Part shown: in pieces, positions 18,404-26,678 of the stretch
How positions within the stretch are numbered: position 1 is the stretch's first letter
How the letters are laid out: each line of letters starts with the position of its first letter
Assembly: GCF_003308995.1 (NCBI RefSeq)
Contig: NZ_QFFJ01000002.1
Coordinates: 434,001 to 498,000 of the forward strand
DNA length: 64,000 bases
Origin: Chitinophaga flava
GTDB lineage: Bacteria; Bacteroidota; Bacteroidia; Chitinophagales; Chitinophagaceae
Reading direction: 5' to 3'
Made by a program: the position numbers and the translations under genes
The notes under the pieces: generated by a model
Told to the model about the DNA's origin: nothing
Seen by the model: the letters and a program-made list of their open reading frames with translations, nothing else
The model's database searches: none

Positions 18404-19444
18404 CTAATCTTCCAGTATTATCCCCGCGTCTTTCCAGCCTGTATCGGCTACGAACTTAGCTGACCCTTGTACCGGTCCTTTAAAAAATTGCTGACCATTA
18501 CGATTAACCGTCACCGTAACAAGAGGAGCTGGGAGATTGGCGAAACCAGCCCTGCCATCACGGGTATAACGCAGGGTAAATACCTCGAGTTTCAGTAAGA
18601 TGCCATTATTCCCTTTGTTGGTAGTAATGCAGTGACGAAAGATCCGTGTTTCACCAGGAAGCAGTGTTTCATTGTTCACGCGCATGGCCAGGGTAGCAGA
18701 TCTATTCTCTAATTGCATATTTGCCGTGAGCGTGTCAAAGCGTGTCGCCATGTCCTGATAACTCTTTGTTAACTGCATATGGGTATTTAACCCGCGAACT
18801 AAAATATGGGTAGACTCGCCATACTTTATAGTACGGATGGCCGATACGCAAGTACCGGTTTCTTCATCGGGATAGGCATTTTTTAACTCCACGAAAGCTG
18901 ACAGGCCGGGATTTTTAGCGTAGAACCAGCAATCAAGATCAAAGGGTGGTTTGCCATATGCTGTGAACCGGTCTTTAATTTCTTTTAATACAAAGGGAGA
19001 AACAATGCCATCGCTACTGGTAATCGTTCCTGTGATGGTATCGATGTTATTGCTTTGCATAGACATCAGTTTGAAATACTGAGGGTGGATAAATAATTTA
19101 TCCAGGAGCGTATCAGGATTTACTGGTTGGGGAGAAGGCAGCGCTGCCAGTTTCATAGTACCATCCTGCTGGTCCGGCGTTATCAGATTCCATAGCCTGG
19201 AAGTTGCTCCTATCGTCGGTTTGCCAGCGACGTTATTAACGTATCTCTTCATAGCACTATCTCCTGCAAGGGAGTGGGGCGGTATCTGCTGCAGATCACC
19301 TGTGATCAGATGCCTGATCCAATCGTTTTTCAACTGAACAGAATCCTTTACTGCAAGCCGGTTGGTATATACCGTACTTTGTGCATATACGGAGCACTGC
19401 CAGCATAGACATATGATCAATAAATATTTCCTTTTCAGCTTCAT
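18404..19444 (-). CDS. Secreted fibre-like paralogue 4
   Basis: The 346-residue protein has a signal peptide ending at VYAQ. The next 60 residues (NRLAVKDSVQLKNDWIRHL, then GDSAMKRYVNN) match the N-termini of the three upstream paralogues and resemble the D-S-x-A-x-K-x-Y segment of phage fibre proteins. The middle has the family signature SSDGIVSPFV, followed about 14 residues later by AYGKPPFDLDCWF. The C-terminal third is beta-rich (PAPLVTVTVNRNGQQFF). It is the last gene of the minus-strand operon, eight bases after its neighbour, and is followed by a terminator. The function is unknown. Confidence 0.7.
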   Translation of the reverse strand: MKLKRKYLLIICLCWQCSVYAQSTVYTNRLAVKDSVQLKNDWIRHLITGDLQQIPPHSLAGDSAMKRYVNNVAGKPTIGATSRLWNLITPDQQDGTMKLAALPSPQPVNPDTLLDKLFIHPQYFKLMSMQSNNIDTITGTITSSDGIVSPFVLKEIKDRFTAYGKPPFDLDCWFYAKNPGLSAFVELKNAYPDEETGTCVSAIRTIKYGESTHILVRGLNTHMQLTKSYQDMATRFDTLTANMQLENRSATLAMRVNNETLLPGETRIFRHCITTNKGNNGILLKLEVFTLRYTRDGRAGFANLPAPLVTVTVNRNGQQFFKGPVQGSAKFVADTGWKDAGIILED

Positions 19445-19452
19445 GTACTAAC

Positions 19453-20511
19453 TTATTTGTCTTCTAAAATGATGGTTAAATCGGTGACACTATTGTCCAG
19501 GCTCACGAGCCGGGAACCTGGATCGCCCTGGAGTTCTACATTTTCAAATGTGCTCCCATTTTTAAGGACGGTTAATTTGACGGTGTCAGGCAGTGCCTGC
19601 AGGGTATACCCTCCTTTTTCAGGAAGCGTGTATCCGTTTACGTTATATACTAGTATTCCTGTGCGTGGGAATCTGAAATGTGCCGTCTGATTGGGTAACA
19701 AGATGGACTGATAGCCGGTCTTTATCTCCAGGCAGGCATTCCGGGTATGATTGATGACCGATACTTTGGTCAGGGTGGCGGGGTCCACAGGCAGGCTGTC
19801 TGCTGTTGGCCATTGATAACCAGTCAGGCAAACCGTGCCGCGCATATTCTGTAGATTATACAGGATGGTATCTTTGTAATAGGCCAACTGAGAAACATTA
19901 TAGTTGACCGCTGTCATACCATCTTTATCCGGCCATCCTAGGGCTACCAGCTTGTAGTTTCCGATTTTACTGCTGTTTGCCAGTCGTGCTTTTACTTCAA
20001 ATGGAGCATAGCCCTTTGCATAAGATGCACTGATGAAATATCCCGGTTCTTTGGATACCTGTGTAAGAATACCATCACTGCTGGTAATATCCAGATAAAT
20101 GGTGTCGGTTAATATACCACCACCATTCAAACCTGGTAGAAGAAAAACCCCGAGGCCATACTTGTTGTCGTTAAATGGCTGTAAGATGGTTTGGATATTA
20201 CCGGGGGTATAAGGAGCCATGGCCAGTTCACGGGTGACCGGATTTATGGTCAGCGCGCTGTCCCTTAATATGCCTGTACCATCCTTTATGGTGAATTTTT
20301 TTGCATCCGCATAGGCTTTTAATGCCTGTGCTGTAACGAGTGTGTTACTACCGGCATCTGCAAGGGTACTGTCTGATGTTAGACCCTTTATCCAGTGGCC
20401 ATTGAGCGATATTGAATCTTTCACAATTACTCTGCCTGCTGTTACTGTTTGGGCGTTCCCCCGTGACAATACAAACAAGGTTAGTAAAACAATATTTAAA
20501 ATGTATCTCAT
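19453..20511 (-). CDS. Secreted fibre-like paralogue 3
   Basis: The 352-residue protein has a signal peptide (LLTLFVLSRGNAQ) and the shared N-terminal block VIVKDSISLNGHWIKGLTSD, then VTAQALKAYADA. The central signature is SSDGILTQVSKEPGYFISA, then YAKGYAPFEVKARL. A beta-rich C-terminus ends in DLTIILEDK, close to the ends of paralogues 4 and 1 (IILED, DLTIYVRD). It lies nine bases after paralogue 2. No enzymatic motif is visible. Export by Sec is clear, while the structural role is inference from its place next to fibre genes. Confidence 0.7.
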   Translation of the reverse strand: MRYILNIVLLTLFVLSRGNAQTVTAGRVIVKDSISLNGHWIKGLTSDSTLADAGSNTLVTAQALKAYADAKKFTIKDGTGILRDSALTINPVTRELAMAPYTPGNIQTILQPFNDNKYGLGVFLLPGLNGGGILTDTIYLDITSSDGILTQVSKEPGYFISASYAKGYAPFEVKARLANSSKIGNYKLVALGWPDKDGMTAVNYNVSQLAYYKDTILYNLQNMRGTVCLTGYQWPTADSLPVDPATLTKVSVINHTRNACLEIKTGYQSILLPNQTAHFRFPRTGILVYNVNGYTLPEKGGYTLQALPDTVKLTVLKNGSTFENVELQGDPGSRLVSLDNSVTDLTIILEDK

Positions 20512-20520
20512 AGATAAAAT

Positions 20521-21534
20521 TTATTCGCAGATGATTGTTGCGTCCTTCCAGGATGCGTCCAGCATAAAAGACTGGAAAAGTGGTGAGGATGAAATCAGTT
20601 CTCCATTCTTATATAACTTCACATTGTATCGTATTTTTCCATCGGCGTATAATGCGTTAAGCCCATATACAGATGAAATCATATAGGAAGCAGAAAGTCC
20701 GAATTTTTCAAATTTACTGATGGGATACAGTGTATTACAACTTTCGCCGGGCAACAGATAAAAAGCGGGATTGGACCTTATATAGTATATATAATTACTT
20801 CTGTTGTATATTTTCAAACGCATGGTGGGGGCCGTATCGATATCTTTTATTACCATTCTAAACCGGATATAATCATGCAGATTGCTCATGCTAAACTGTA
20901 TCGTGTCGAGGTAATTGGCTTGTTGCCAGGTATCCAGTGATCTGTAAACCACTGCAAATGTTTCCTGCCCTTTTAAAGTCTGCGTGGAAGATAACTGAAT
21001 CGTTTTCCCGGGATGGTTGTTGATAAAGGAGCAGGAGATCTTAAAGGGTGGGCGCCCTTTTGCGAAAGCAACATCCGGTTGATTTCCTCTTACCACAAGC
21101 GGTGTTACAATACCATCGCTGCTGGTTACCGTAAAAGTAATGGGATCAAAAAATCCAATCATCGAATCTTTCTCCGGTCTTATAATCAACTTAAACAGCG
21201 GAGGAACTAACAAACGATCGTCAAAATCGGGCATCAGCGGAACCGGCGCCAGAGCCAATGCTCCTGTAGTTGGTATAAGTGTCAGCATACTATCTGTACG
21301 ACTGGTTTTCCCCGGTTGGGTAGCCCGATCTATGTATTGTTTCCAAGCGGCGCTGGTGGAGACAGACTGGTCTGATGCATGCTGCATCGTGTTATCGTTT
21401 CCAAAATGCCTGATCCAGTTTCCATTGATGGCGATGGAATCTTTCACGATCAGGCGATTGACATTGAGTACACTTTGAGCAAAGACAGACAGGTGTATGC
21501 AGCAAATGCAGCAAAGCAGGGTTAACTTATTCAT
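20521..21534 (-). CDS. Secreted fibre-like paralogue 2
   Basis: The start at 21534 gives 337 residues opening with a signal peptide (MNKLTLLCCICCIHLSVFAQ) and avoids overlap with the upstream gene, whose stop is at 21542. Shared blocks are NRLIVKDSIAINGNWIRHFG, VSTSAAWKQYIDRA and SSDGIVTPLVVRG, followed by AKGRPPFKISCSF. The C-terminus (LDASWKDATIICE) closely matches that of paralogue 4 (DTGWKDAGIILED), so these two may be the nearest relatives. Confidence 0.7.
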   Translation of the reverse strand: MNKLTLLCCICCIHLSVFAQSVLNVNRLIVKDSIAINGNWIRHFGNDNTMQHASDQSVSTSAAWKQYIDRATQPGKTSRTDSMLTLIPTTGALALAPVPLMPDFDDRLLVPPLFKLIIRPEKDSMIGFFDPITFTVTSSDGIVTPLVVRGNQPDVAFAKGRPPFKISCSFINNHPGKTIQLSSTQTLKGQETFAVVYRSLDTWQQANYLDTIQFSMSNLHDYIRFRMVIKDIDTAPTMRLKIYNRSNYIYYIRSNPAFYLLPGESCNTLYPISKFEKFGLSASYMISSVYGLNALYADGKIRYNVKLYKNGELISSSPLFQSFMLDASWKDATIICE

Positions 21535-21541
21535 ATAGTTG

Positions 21542-22540
21542 TTATTTAATTCTAACATCACGTACATATATGGTAAGATCAGATACGGGAAGTGTTACGG
21601 AAAATTCCGGATACGGCTGTTCAGGATCATAACGGGTAATTCCGGATAACTGGCCATTTGTCCATATTTCAAATTCAACGCTCGTTGTTAATGGCAGCTC
21701 GAAGGAGTAGGTGTCATTGATTGTTTTGAATACCTTCCCCGGGTTAAGGGAATAGCGGTATATACCCTGACCTGAGTATATACGTTGGCCAATCCGTTCA
21801 GACATGCCAGGTAAAACTATATCACTCCAAAAACCAACGGCGACATCATTGGTAAGATTTATCAGTTTTGTATTTAGGAAGGAAAATGGTCCCGGAGGCT
21901 GGTCGGCAATTTTATCGTAAGAAATTTCAATCCGGATATTATTCTCTACCACTCCAGGCTTTTCAATAATGATAGAGTCTCCGGGAGCGTACATACGGGA
22001 TAGAACATACTCGGGATAGGTTGGATTATCCCAACGTTTATACATATTGAGGTATGTAAACCATCCGGAATCGACAGCTACAGACTTGCATTTTATAGTA
22101 AAGGGTGGTTTGCCGAAAACATATTCCCAGCCAACTTTACCGGGTCGGGTTGTTAGTGTCGTAACAATACTATCTGAACTGATAAACTCAAAATCATAAG
22201 ATTGGGCAGTCTTGCCTGGTACGTACCTACAATGGATGTCTACCTTCATGGCACGCGGTTTCATAGAAAATATATCAAACAGGGATTGTAGTGAAAACCT
22301 GTTATTGGCTGTATCATTCAATGCCTGAAGGATATACTTCTTTAGCGCGCCATCTGTTGAAATACTTTTATCACTGGCAGACTTCAGCGTGCTGTCGTTG
22401 TTAATACTGTTTATCCATGCACCTTTGAGCGATAATGAATCTTTTATGGCAACACGATTGGCAGAAATATTACTCTGAGCAAAAGTGAAATGGGTTGTCA
22501 GTATTGTGAATAAAATACTGTAAATTAAAAATTGCTTCAT
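21542..22540 (-). CDS. Secreted fibre-like paralogue 1
   Basis: The 332-residue product has a signal peptide (IYSILFTILTTHFTFAQ) and the family N-terminus NRVAIKDSLSLKGAWINSIN, followed by STDGALKKYILQ. The central motif is diverged (SSDSIVTTLTTRPGK, then VFGKPPFTIKCKS). It is the first of the four tandem copies, 83 bases downstream of the fibre gene. A short perfect inverted repeat in that gap may attenuate read-through. Confidence 0.7.
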   Translation of the reverse strand: MKQFLIYSILFTILTTHFTFAQSNISANRVAIKDSLSLKGAWINSINNDSTLKSASDKSISTDGALKKYILQALNDTANNRFSLQSLFDIFSMKPRAMKVDIHCRYVPGKTAQSYDFEFISSDSIVTTLTTRPGKVGWEYVFGKPPFTIKCKSVAVDSGWFTYLNMYKRWDNPTYPEYVLSRMYAPGDSIIIEKPGVVENNIRIEISYDKIADQPPGPFSFLNTKLINLTNDVAVGFWSDIVLPGMSERIGQRIYSGQGIYRYSLNPGKVFKTINDTYSFELPLTTSVEFEIWTNGQLSGITRYDPEQPYPEFSVTLPVSDLTIYVRDVRIK

Positions 22541-22576
22541 TGTATGATAGGTTAATAGTATTGTTCATGCAAAGTA

Positions 22577-22595
22577 CTGCCGGCAAAGCCGGCAG
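22577..22595. repeat. Inverted repeat between fibre gene and secreted paralogues
   Basis: CTGCCGGC and GCCGGCAG form a perfect eight-pair stem with an AAA loop. No T-run follows on the minus strand, so it may be an attenuator or an mRNA processing or stability element rather than a full terminator. Confidence 0.5.
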
Positions 22596-22623
22596 CCTTG
22601 TATGTACGGGGCAACAGAAGATA

Positions 22624-23235
22624 TTATCTTGCGTAAAACCTGATCACCGTTTTGGAAGTAATGCCGGAGAAGAACAGTTTTTTCTCGATAAAGTAGGCGT
22701 ACTGATCCAGTTGGATCACGTTTGCTTTTCCGCCGGTAAGTGGAAGATCGTCGAGTATGTCTTTTTCTCCGGCGGAGCTGCCAATGCTCAATGTTATGTC
22801 TGTGGCGGGTATTACAACGATTTTTTCAAGCAGGTTGTTTCTTCTGATGCCATAGGAGCCGTTTGTTTCATAGGTGGCTTCTTCTACATCTTTTGACCGC
22901 AGCTGCAATGATAAACGATGAACTGCTGCAATTGTAGCCAGTACATCTTCTCTGTCCTGGTTATAATCACTGGAAATTTCATTTGGCAGATTACTGAGTC
23001 CGACTTGTTCCTTTGTTACCTGGTGAGGATTTGATACATTGGAAAAATGCGTCTGCAATTGTTCATAGTCTGCTTTGGCATTCAGGTGAGACCGTAAATT
23101 CTGTACATTATCGATATCTATTGTATCCTCCAGCCGATGCAAAAAACTATCGATAAGATCCCAAAACTGTTGCTGGGTGGGATAATCTCCTGTTTCAAAC
23201 CAGCTTTTCAGCCTGTTTCTGTCTTGTATTGGCAT
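22624..23235 (-). CDS. Phage tail fibre-like protein 2
   Basis: The 203-residue protein has no signal peptide. It starts with RNRLKSWFETGDYPTQQQFW, a segment common at the base of Bacteroidota fibre proteins. It contains the tail-fibre repeat SNPHQVTKEQVGLSNLPNEI at residues 83-104, then ISSD and VLATIAA, which is shared with the neighbouring fibre. The C-terminal part is short and beta-rich. It probably forms part of the receptor-binding fibre attached to the baseplate. It is two bases downstream of fibre 1. Confidence 0.75.
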   Translation of the reverse strand: MPIQDRNRLKSWFETGDYPTQQQFWDLIDSFLHRLEDTIDIDNVQNLRSHLNAKADYEQLQTHFSNVSNPHQVTKEQVGLSNLPNEISSDYNQDREDVLATIAAVHRLSLQLRSKDVEEATYETNGSYGIRRNNLLEKIVVIPATDITLSIGSSAGEKDILDDLPLTGGKANVIQLDQYAYFIEKKLFFSGITSKTVIRFYAR

Positions 23236-23236
23236 A

Positions 23237-24061
23237 TTATCGTTTAATGATTAGGTAATCGAATGATATATTCTGATAGTCCGTGGAATTCTCTTTGATC
23301 AACAGATCGAATCCGTTATAGTCAAGGTTTTTAACGGTATAATGACAATCATTGTCATTGTTCCAGTAACCGCGGCTTCTTAATGAGCCTACCACAATGT
23401 AGGAGTCGTAGATATACTTACTGAATCTGACTCTGATGTTCAGGTCATCTACGATATCCGGCAGGTCAATCGTTCCGGACAACAAAAATCTGCTGGCAGC
23501 TGCAAGTGCGGCAGTTGTGGCCAGTACTGCGGGGTTGTTGGATGTAGGATCGCTGGATATGGCGTTGGGGATGTTTCCCAGACCAATATCTGCTTTGGTC
23601 AAACCATGGGGGTTTACAGCCGAGCGATGCGCCAGAAAATTCGCATTGAGCGTACTTAAATTGTTGTTCAGGGTGCTAATGCTGTCTTTCAGCGAGGCGA
23701 GGCTATCCAGTCTTACCAGATCGCTGTAAGGAAAACCTCCGCTACCGAAGCGTGCGTACCTGTTAAACAATACGGTTCTGGAGACGCCGTCTTCAAAGGT
23801 TACGGGTTTGTTGTCATCTATGATGATGTAAGTATTTTGTTTGGGGCCACCTACAAATGGCAGCAGCTCTCCATCATGTAAAATCCAGCCGTCGGCCACG
23901 ATCGTGCCATTTTCCAACATTCCGGAAACAATGACCTTGTTGCCGCAAACTCTTGCCAGACCAGTCAATGCATCGCGATAGGATGATTGCATGTAGGCCA
24001 ATACATCTTGTGTTAAAGGGAAACCGCCGAGGTTACCAAAATCCACTCGTTTATTACTCAT
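23237..24061 (-). CDS. Phage tail fibre-like protein 1
   Basis: The 274-residue protein starts VDFGNLGGFPLTQDVLAYMQ, a baseplate-attachment type N-terminus seen in Bacteroidota phage fibres. An Ala/Leu/Ser-rich coiled stretch (LKDSISTLNNNLSTLNANFL) is followed by NPHGLTKADIGLGNIPNAIS with the same ISSD and VLATTAA continuation as fibre 2. The shared repeat suggests duplication or joint trimer assembly. Its start overlaps the end of the tail protein I gene by four bases. Confidence 0.8.
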   Translation of the reverse strand: MSNKRVDFGNLGGFPLTQDVLAYMQSSYRDALTGLARVCGNKVIVSGMLENGTIVADGWILHDGELLPFVGGPKQNTYIIIDDNKPVTFEDGVSRTVLFNRYARFGSGGFPYSDLVRLDSLASLKDSISTLNNNLSTLNANFLAHRSAVNPHGLTKADIGLGNIPNAISSDPTSNNPAVLATTAALAAASRFLLSGTIDLPDIVDDLNIRVRFSKYIYDSYIVVGSLRSRGYWNNDNDCHYTVKNLDYNGFDLLIKENSTDYQNISFDYLIIKR

Positions 24062-24534
24062 GTCAGTTGTATTTTATATTCTTTACTGGCTAATTTATAG
24101 CTGTCGATGAATGCCCGCATTTCATTTTCAGCGAATCTTAAACCTGTTGGCAGCAGCACTATGAAGTCTACGCTTGCAGCGTTGGTTTCGCTGGTAGTAT
24201 AAATGTAATGCGGATGGTTTGCGTCGAGGTACAGCGGTTTAGTTTCCGCGTCCTGATATACATATGCCTGTTCACGGATGTAGGGGTCTGAGATGCGTAT
24301 GCGTCGTAATCCGAAGTCATAACGGTCATTGAGTGCCCAGGTCAGATAGCATACCTGCGGAGTGATGCTTAACCTTTTGAGATTAGCCTTCCTGTTGGAA
24401 CGGAAGTCGTTGTACAGCAGCTGCACAGGATAGGTGAGTGCTATGAGCCATTCTATCATACGGGGCTTGCGTAGGCGGGGAGGTAATAACGCCGTTACAA
24501 GCCGCCTGAAATCTATCTCGAATATCTTCATCAT
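24058..24534 (-). CDS. Tail protein I-like baseplate component
   Basis: The 158-residue protein, starting FEIDFRRLVTALLPPRLRKP and continuing with EWLIALTYPVQLLYNDFRSN, lies between baseplate J and the fibres. That is the standard place of gpI, which connects baseplate wedge and fibre. The opening helix pair and size fit Bacteroidota versions of this protein, but similarity to characterised gpI is weak by eye. It overlaps the J-like gene by four bases, indicating translational coupling. Confidence 0.6.
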   Translation of the reverse strand: MMKIFEIDFRRLVTALLPPRLRKPRMIEWLIALTYPVQLLYNDFRSNRKANLKRLSITPQVCYLTWALNDRYDFGLRRIRISDPYIREQAYVYQDAETKPLYLDANHPHYIYTTSETNAASVDFIVLLPTGLRFAENEMRAFIDSYKLASKEYKIQLT

Positions 24535-25382
24535 ATAATAGTGCTTTGAGGGATGTAGTGAATATCGAGATCATGTTCCTCGTCGATGCTGAGATAGCCG
24601 GCATCGGGCTGATACATCACATCGAATGCCTTGAATGGTAAGCTCCCGTAGCGGGCTTCTGCCTGCAATATCTGAGGAATCACCACTCCGTCTACCTGTT
24701 GTAATGCATCTGTGAGATAGGTGAGTACCAGCCAGCCGTTAAAGGGCAGTTGGGTCAGGTAGTTTTTAATAGCTGCCACCACAGGGTTGGGTCCATTGCC
24801 ATCGAGGCGGGAGCCGTTACCGTCCAGTACAAGCGGGTTATAATAGATATTGATTTTTAACCGCAGGTTATCAGCAGGATCAGAGCTGACCAGCAATCTT
24901 ACGCCTGCATCCTTAACGGTATTCATATAGGTGGTGAAAGACAGCAACTGGTCCGGGGTTAATTTTTTCAGGTTGCCCTGATTGGAGGCCGCTTTTACAC
25001 GTAATGCCAGCACACCTCTGCCATCGGTTTGTTCCACAATGGCGCAAAGGTTTACTACTCTGCTGGCTGTGATCTCCTCTGTGGTGGCGTTGGTATTGTC
25101 ATACTCATCGCTTTCCTGTTTGAGGTTAAAGCCATATTGAAACAGTTTTGCTTTTTCGGCATACCATTTCATACTATGTGGTTTCATACGGCTGATGAGA
25201 TCATTGACCTCCTGCTTATGCAGATCAAATAACTGGTCGAGTGTCCATTGGCAAACGGCCACTACATAAACAAACAACCGGTAGATGGAAGTATTGCTGA
25301 TATTGTTGAGCGCCTGCAATTCCCTGGTGGAAGCTATTTTATCGATAATCTGCGATTGTATTTCTTGAATTGTTCTTGCCAT
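24531..25382 (-). CDS. Baseplate J-like wedge protein
   Basis: The 283-residue protein opens RTIQEIQSQIIDKIASTREL and has a central beta-rich region with LALRVKAASNQGNLKKLTPD and RLLVSSDPADNLRLKINIYY. The latter resembles the core of the Baseplate_J family (Mu gp47, P2 gpJ). A helical segment then starts NPVVAAIKNYLTQLPFNGWL. It should form the wedge ring that opens on contraction. It sits between the gp25/101-residue genes and protein I, the normal order in contractile-tail clusters. Confidence 0.8.
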   Translation of the reverse strand: MARTIQEIQSQIIDKIASTRELQALNNISNTSIYRLFVYVVAVCQWTLDQLFDLHKQEVNDLISRMKPHSMKWYAEKAKLFQYGFNLKQESDEYDNTNATTEEITASRVVNLCAIVEQTDGRGVLALRVKAASNQGNLKKLTPDQLLSFTTYMNTVKDAGVRLLVSSDPADNLRLKINIYYNPLVLDGNGSRLDGNGPNPVVAAIKNYLTQLPFNGWLVLTYLTDALQQVDGVVIPQILQAEARYGSLPFKAFDVMYQPDAGYLSIDEEHDLDIHYIPQSTII

Positions 25383-25384
25383 TG

Positions 25385-25678
25385 TTAACTAATCTTGAAG
25401 TCAATGCCTATACCCATAAATCCAATACCTCCCCGTGAGATGGTTGCTGAATCAAGGGTGAGAGATGTACCGGGGTAAATATTAAAGTCCCTGTAGTATG
25501 TTGTCACCGAGTTGTCCAGTATCGTGGCCCCCGTTGTTTCCAGGACCTGTCCGCCCGTTAACTCGTCGGTAATGTTGATATCATTCAACATGGCGATGGT
25601 GAAAACGCTGCTGATACTACCGGTTTCGCGGAGGACAATATCAAACAGGCATTGATGGGGTTTAACTGTTATTGCCAT
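25385..25678 (-). CDS. Small baseplate-region protein of unknown function
   Basis: With the start at 25678 (MAITVKPHQ) the product has 97 residues; in-frame ATG codons at 25690 and 25687 are alternatives. The sequence is beta-rich (CLFDIVLRETGSISSVFTIA, GGIGFMGIGIDFKIS) and soluble. It lies between gp25 and baseplate J and overlaps the gp25 gene by 17 bases. Its place suggests a baseplate or hub accessory, but no family could be assigned. Confidence 0.6.
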   Translation of the reverse strand: MAITVKPHQCLFDIVLRETGSISSVFTIAMLNDINITDELTGGQVLETTGATILDNSVTTYYRDFNIYPGTSLTLDSATISRGGIGFMGIGIDFKIS

Positions 25679-25958
25679 ATGTTGCATCAATATTTAAGTG
25701 TCCATTTTCGTCGAGCCGGATGCTGGTGACTTTCATACCGTCTCTTTCAAATTCCGGTTTTATGTCACTCAGGAAGGCATACCGGTCTTCATCTTTCAAA
25801 AAGGAAGGCAGGCCAATCCCGGTAGTGGGAAATTCGCGCCAGTCGCCACGATTGCTCATCAGCAGCAGTAATTGATTCTGCATGGTGCATTCCCCTGTTT
25901 CGAGGTCTGCTTTTACAAAAGAGAGGTCACCGCTTTCATTCAGAAGTATATCAATCAT
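25662..25958 (-). CDS. gpW/gp25-like baseplate wedge protein
   Basis: The 98-residue protein reads LLNESGDLSFVKADLETGEC near the start, then LLLLMSNRGDWREFPTTGIG, the hallmark of gp25/gpW and DUF2634-type wedge proteins (a short helix followed by an R-G-D/E-W-x-x-P loop). These proteins form the inner ring of the baseplate. The ATG overlaps the stop of the preceding 73-residue gene (ATGA), so translation is probably coupled. Confidence 0.8.
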   Translation of the reverse strand: MIDILLNESGDLSFVKADLETGECTMQNQLLLLMSNRGDWREFPTTGIGLPSFLKDEDRYAFLSDIKPEFERDGMKVTSIRLDENGHLNIDATYGNNS

Positions 25959-26176
25959 TGGATGGTATATTTTAATGGACCAGAAGGTGTTACCGGGCCG
26001 CCAGTGGCCGATGTGAGCCCTGAAATATAAGTGATCTCTATTGCCTTCACCTCGGCGATGACTGCTTTGGCTATCTTCTCCGCGATCCTGTCCATGGCTC
26101 CGGGGGCATCACTTTTTTCGTTTTCTTCACTAAAAGCTGCACGGATGCTGGCTTTCAGTCTAGCTTCATTCATCAT
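25955..26176 (-). CDS. Small helical protein in the baseplate operon
   Basis: The 73-residue product has a helical, charged N-terminal half (MNEARLKASIRAAFSEENEK, then RIAEKIAKAVIAEVKAIEIT) and a Gly/Pro/Ser-rich tail. It overlaps both neighbours by a few bases, which supports that it is translated. Similar small proteins occur between spike and gp25 genes of Mu-like elements, where the function is unknown; no assignment is made. Confidence 0.6.
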   Translation of the reverse strand: MMNEARLKASIRAAFSEENEKSDAPGAMDRIAEKIAKAVIAEVKAIEITYISGLTSATGGPVTPSGPLKYTIQ

Positions 26177-26672
26177 CTTTTAAAAGATTTTTAACCCGGT
26201 TTTTAATTTGTTGAAAGGTAGTGGCGTTTACGAGGTTGATGGTAGGGCCGCTTTGTGTGGTGAAACGCATTTGTAAGATGGCATCGAGCAAATCGTCGAA
26301 CAGCTTACGCAGTGTTTCATTCTCCCGTTTAAACAAGTAGCCCTTATCATCAACATTCATCGTTGTATTACCAATTTTGTAAAGCACGCGGCTTACTTCA
26401 TGTACGGTCAGTACCACGTAGTCATCGGTACCGTCTATACGTGCGAGCAACACATTGCTGCCTGTTTTGGGAACGAGCAGTATCTTACCACCGTCCTTAA
26501 TGACACTCTTCAGGCGCACGTCAGGGATTTTATACCCATCCAGCAATTCCACTGCTACAGTATCCTCTTTATCGTCTACTGACTGTACAATACCCTGAAA
26601 GATTGTTTCAGGACCGTATTTCGAAGCGAAGCTGGCCATCGCTGCCGCGATATCATGAATTTCCTTTGACAT
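26166..26672 (-). CDS. Baseplate assembly/spike protein, gpV/gp45-like
   Basis: The 168-residue protein has an OB-fold-like first half: FQGIVQSVDDKEDTVAVELL, then VRLKSVIKDGGKILLVPKTG and SNVLLARIDGTDDYVVLTVH. This is the layout of the membrane-piercing spike assembly proteins P2 gpV and Mu gp45. The second half is helical with a beta-prism-like stretch. It precedes the gp25 genes and follows the hub gene, as in other contractile tails. Confidence 0.7.
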   Translation of the reverse strand: MSKEIHDIAAAMASFASKYGPETIFQGIVQSVDDKEDTVAVELLDGYKIPDVRLKSVIKDGGKILLVPKTGSNVLLARIDGTDDYVVLTVHEVSRVLYKIGNTTMNVDDKGYLFKRENETLRKLFDDLLDAILQMRFTTQSGPTINLVNATTFQQIKNRVKNLLKDDE

Positions 26673-26678
26673 CGGTAA

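Noticed and set aside
18277..18459. 60-residue plus-strand ORF after the first SusD gene
   Set aside because: It spans two terminator hairpins and the 3' end of the opposite gene.
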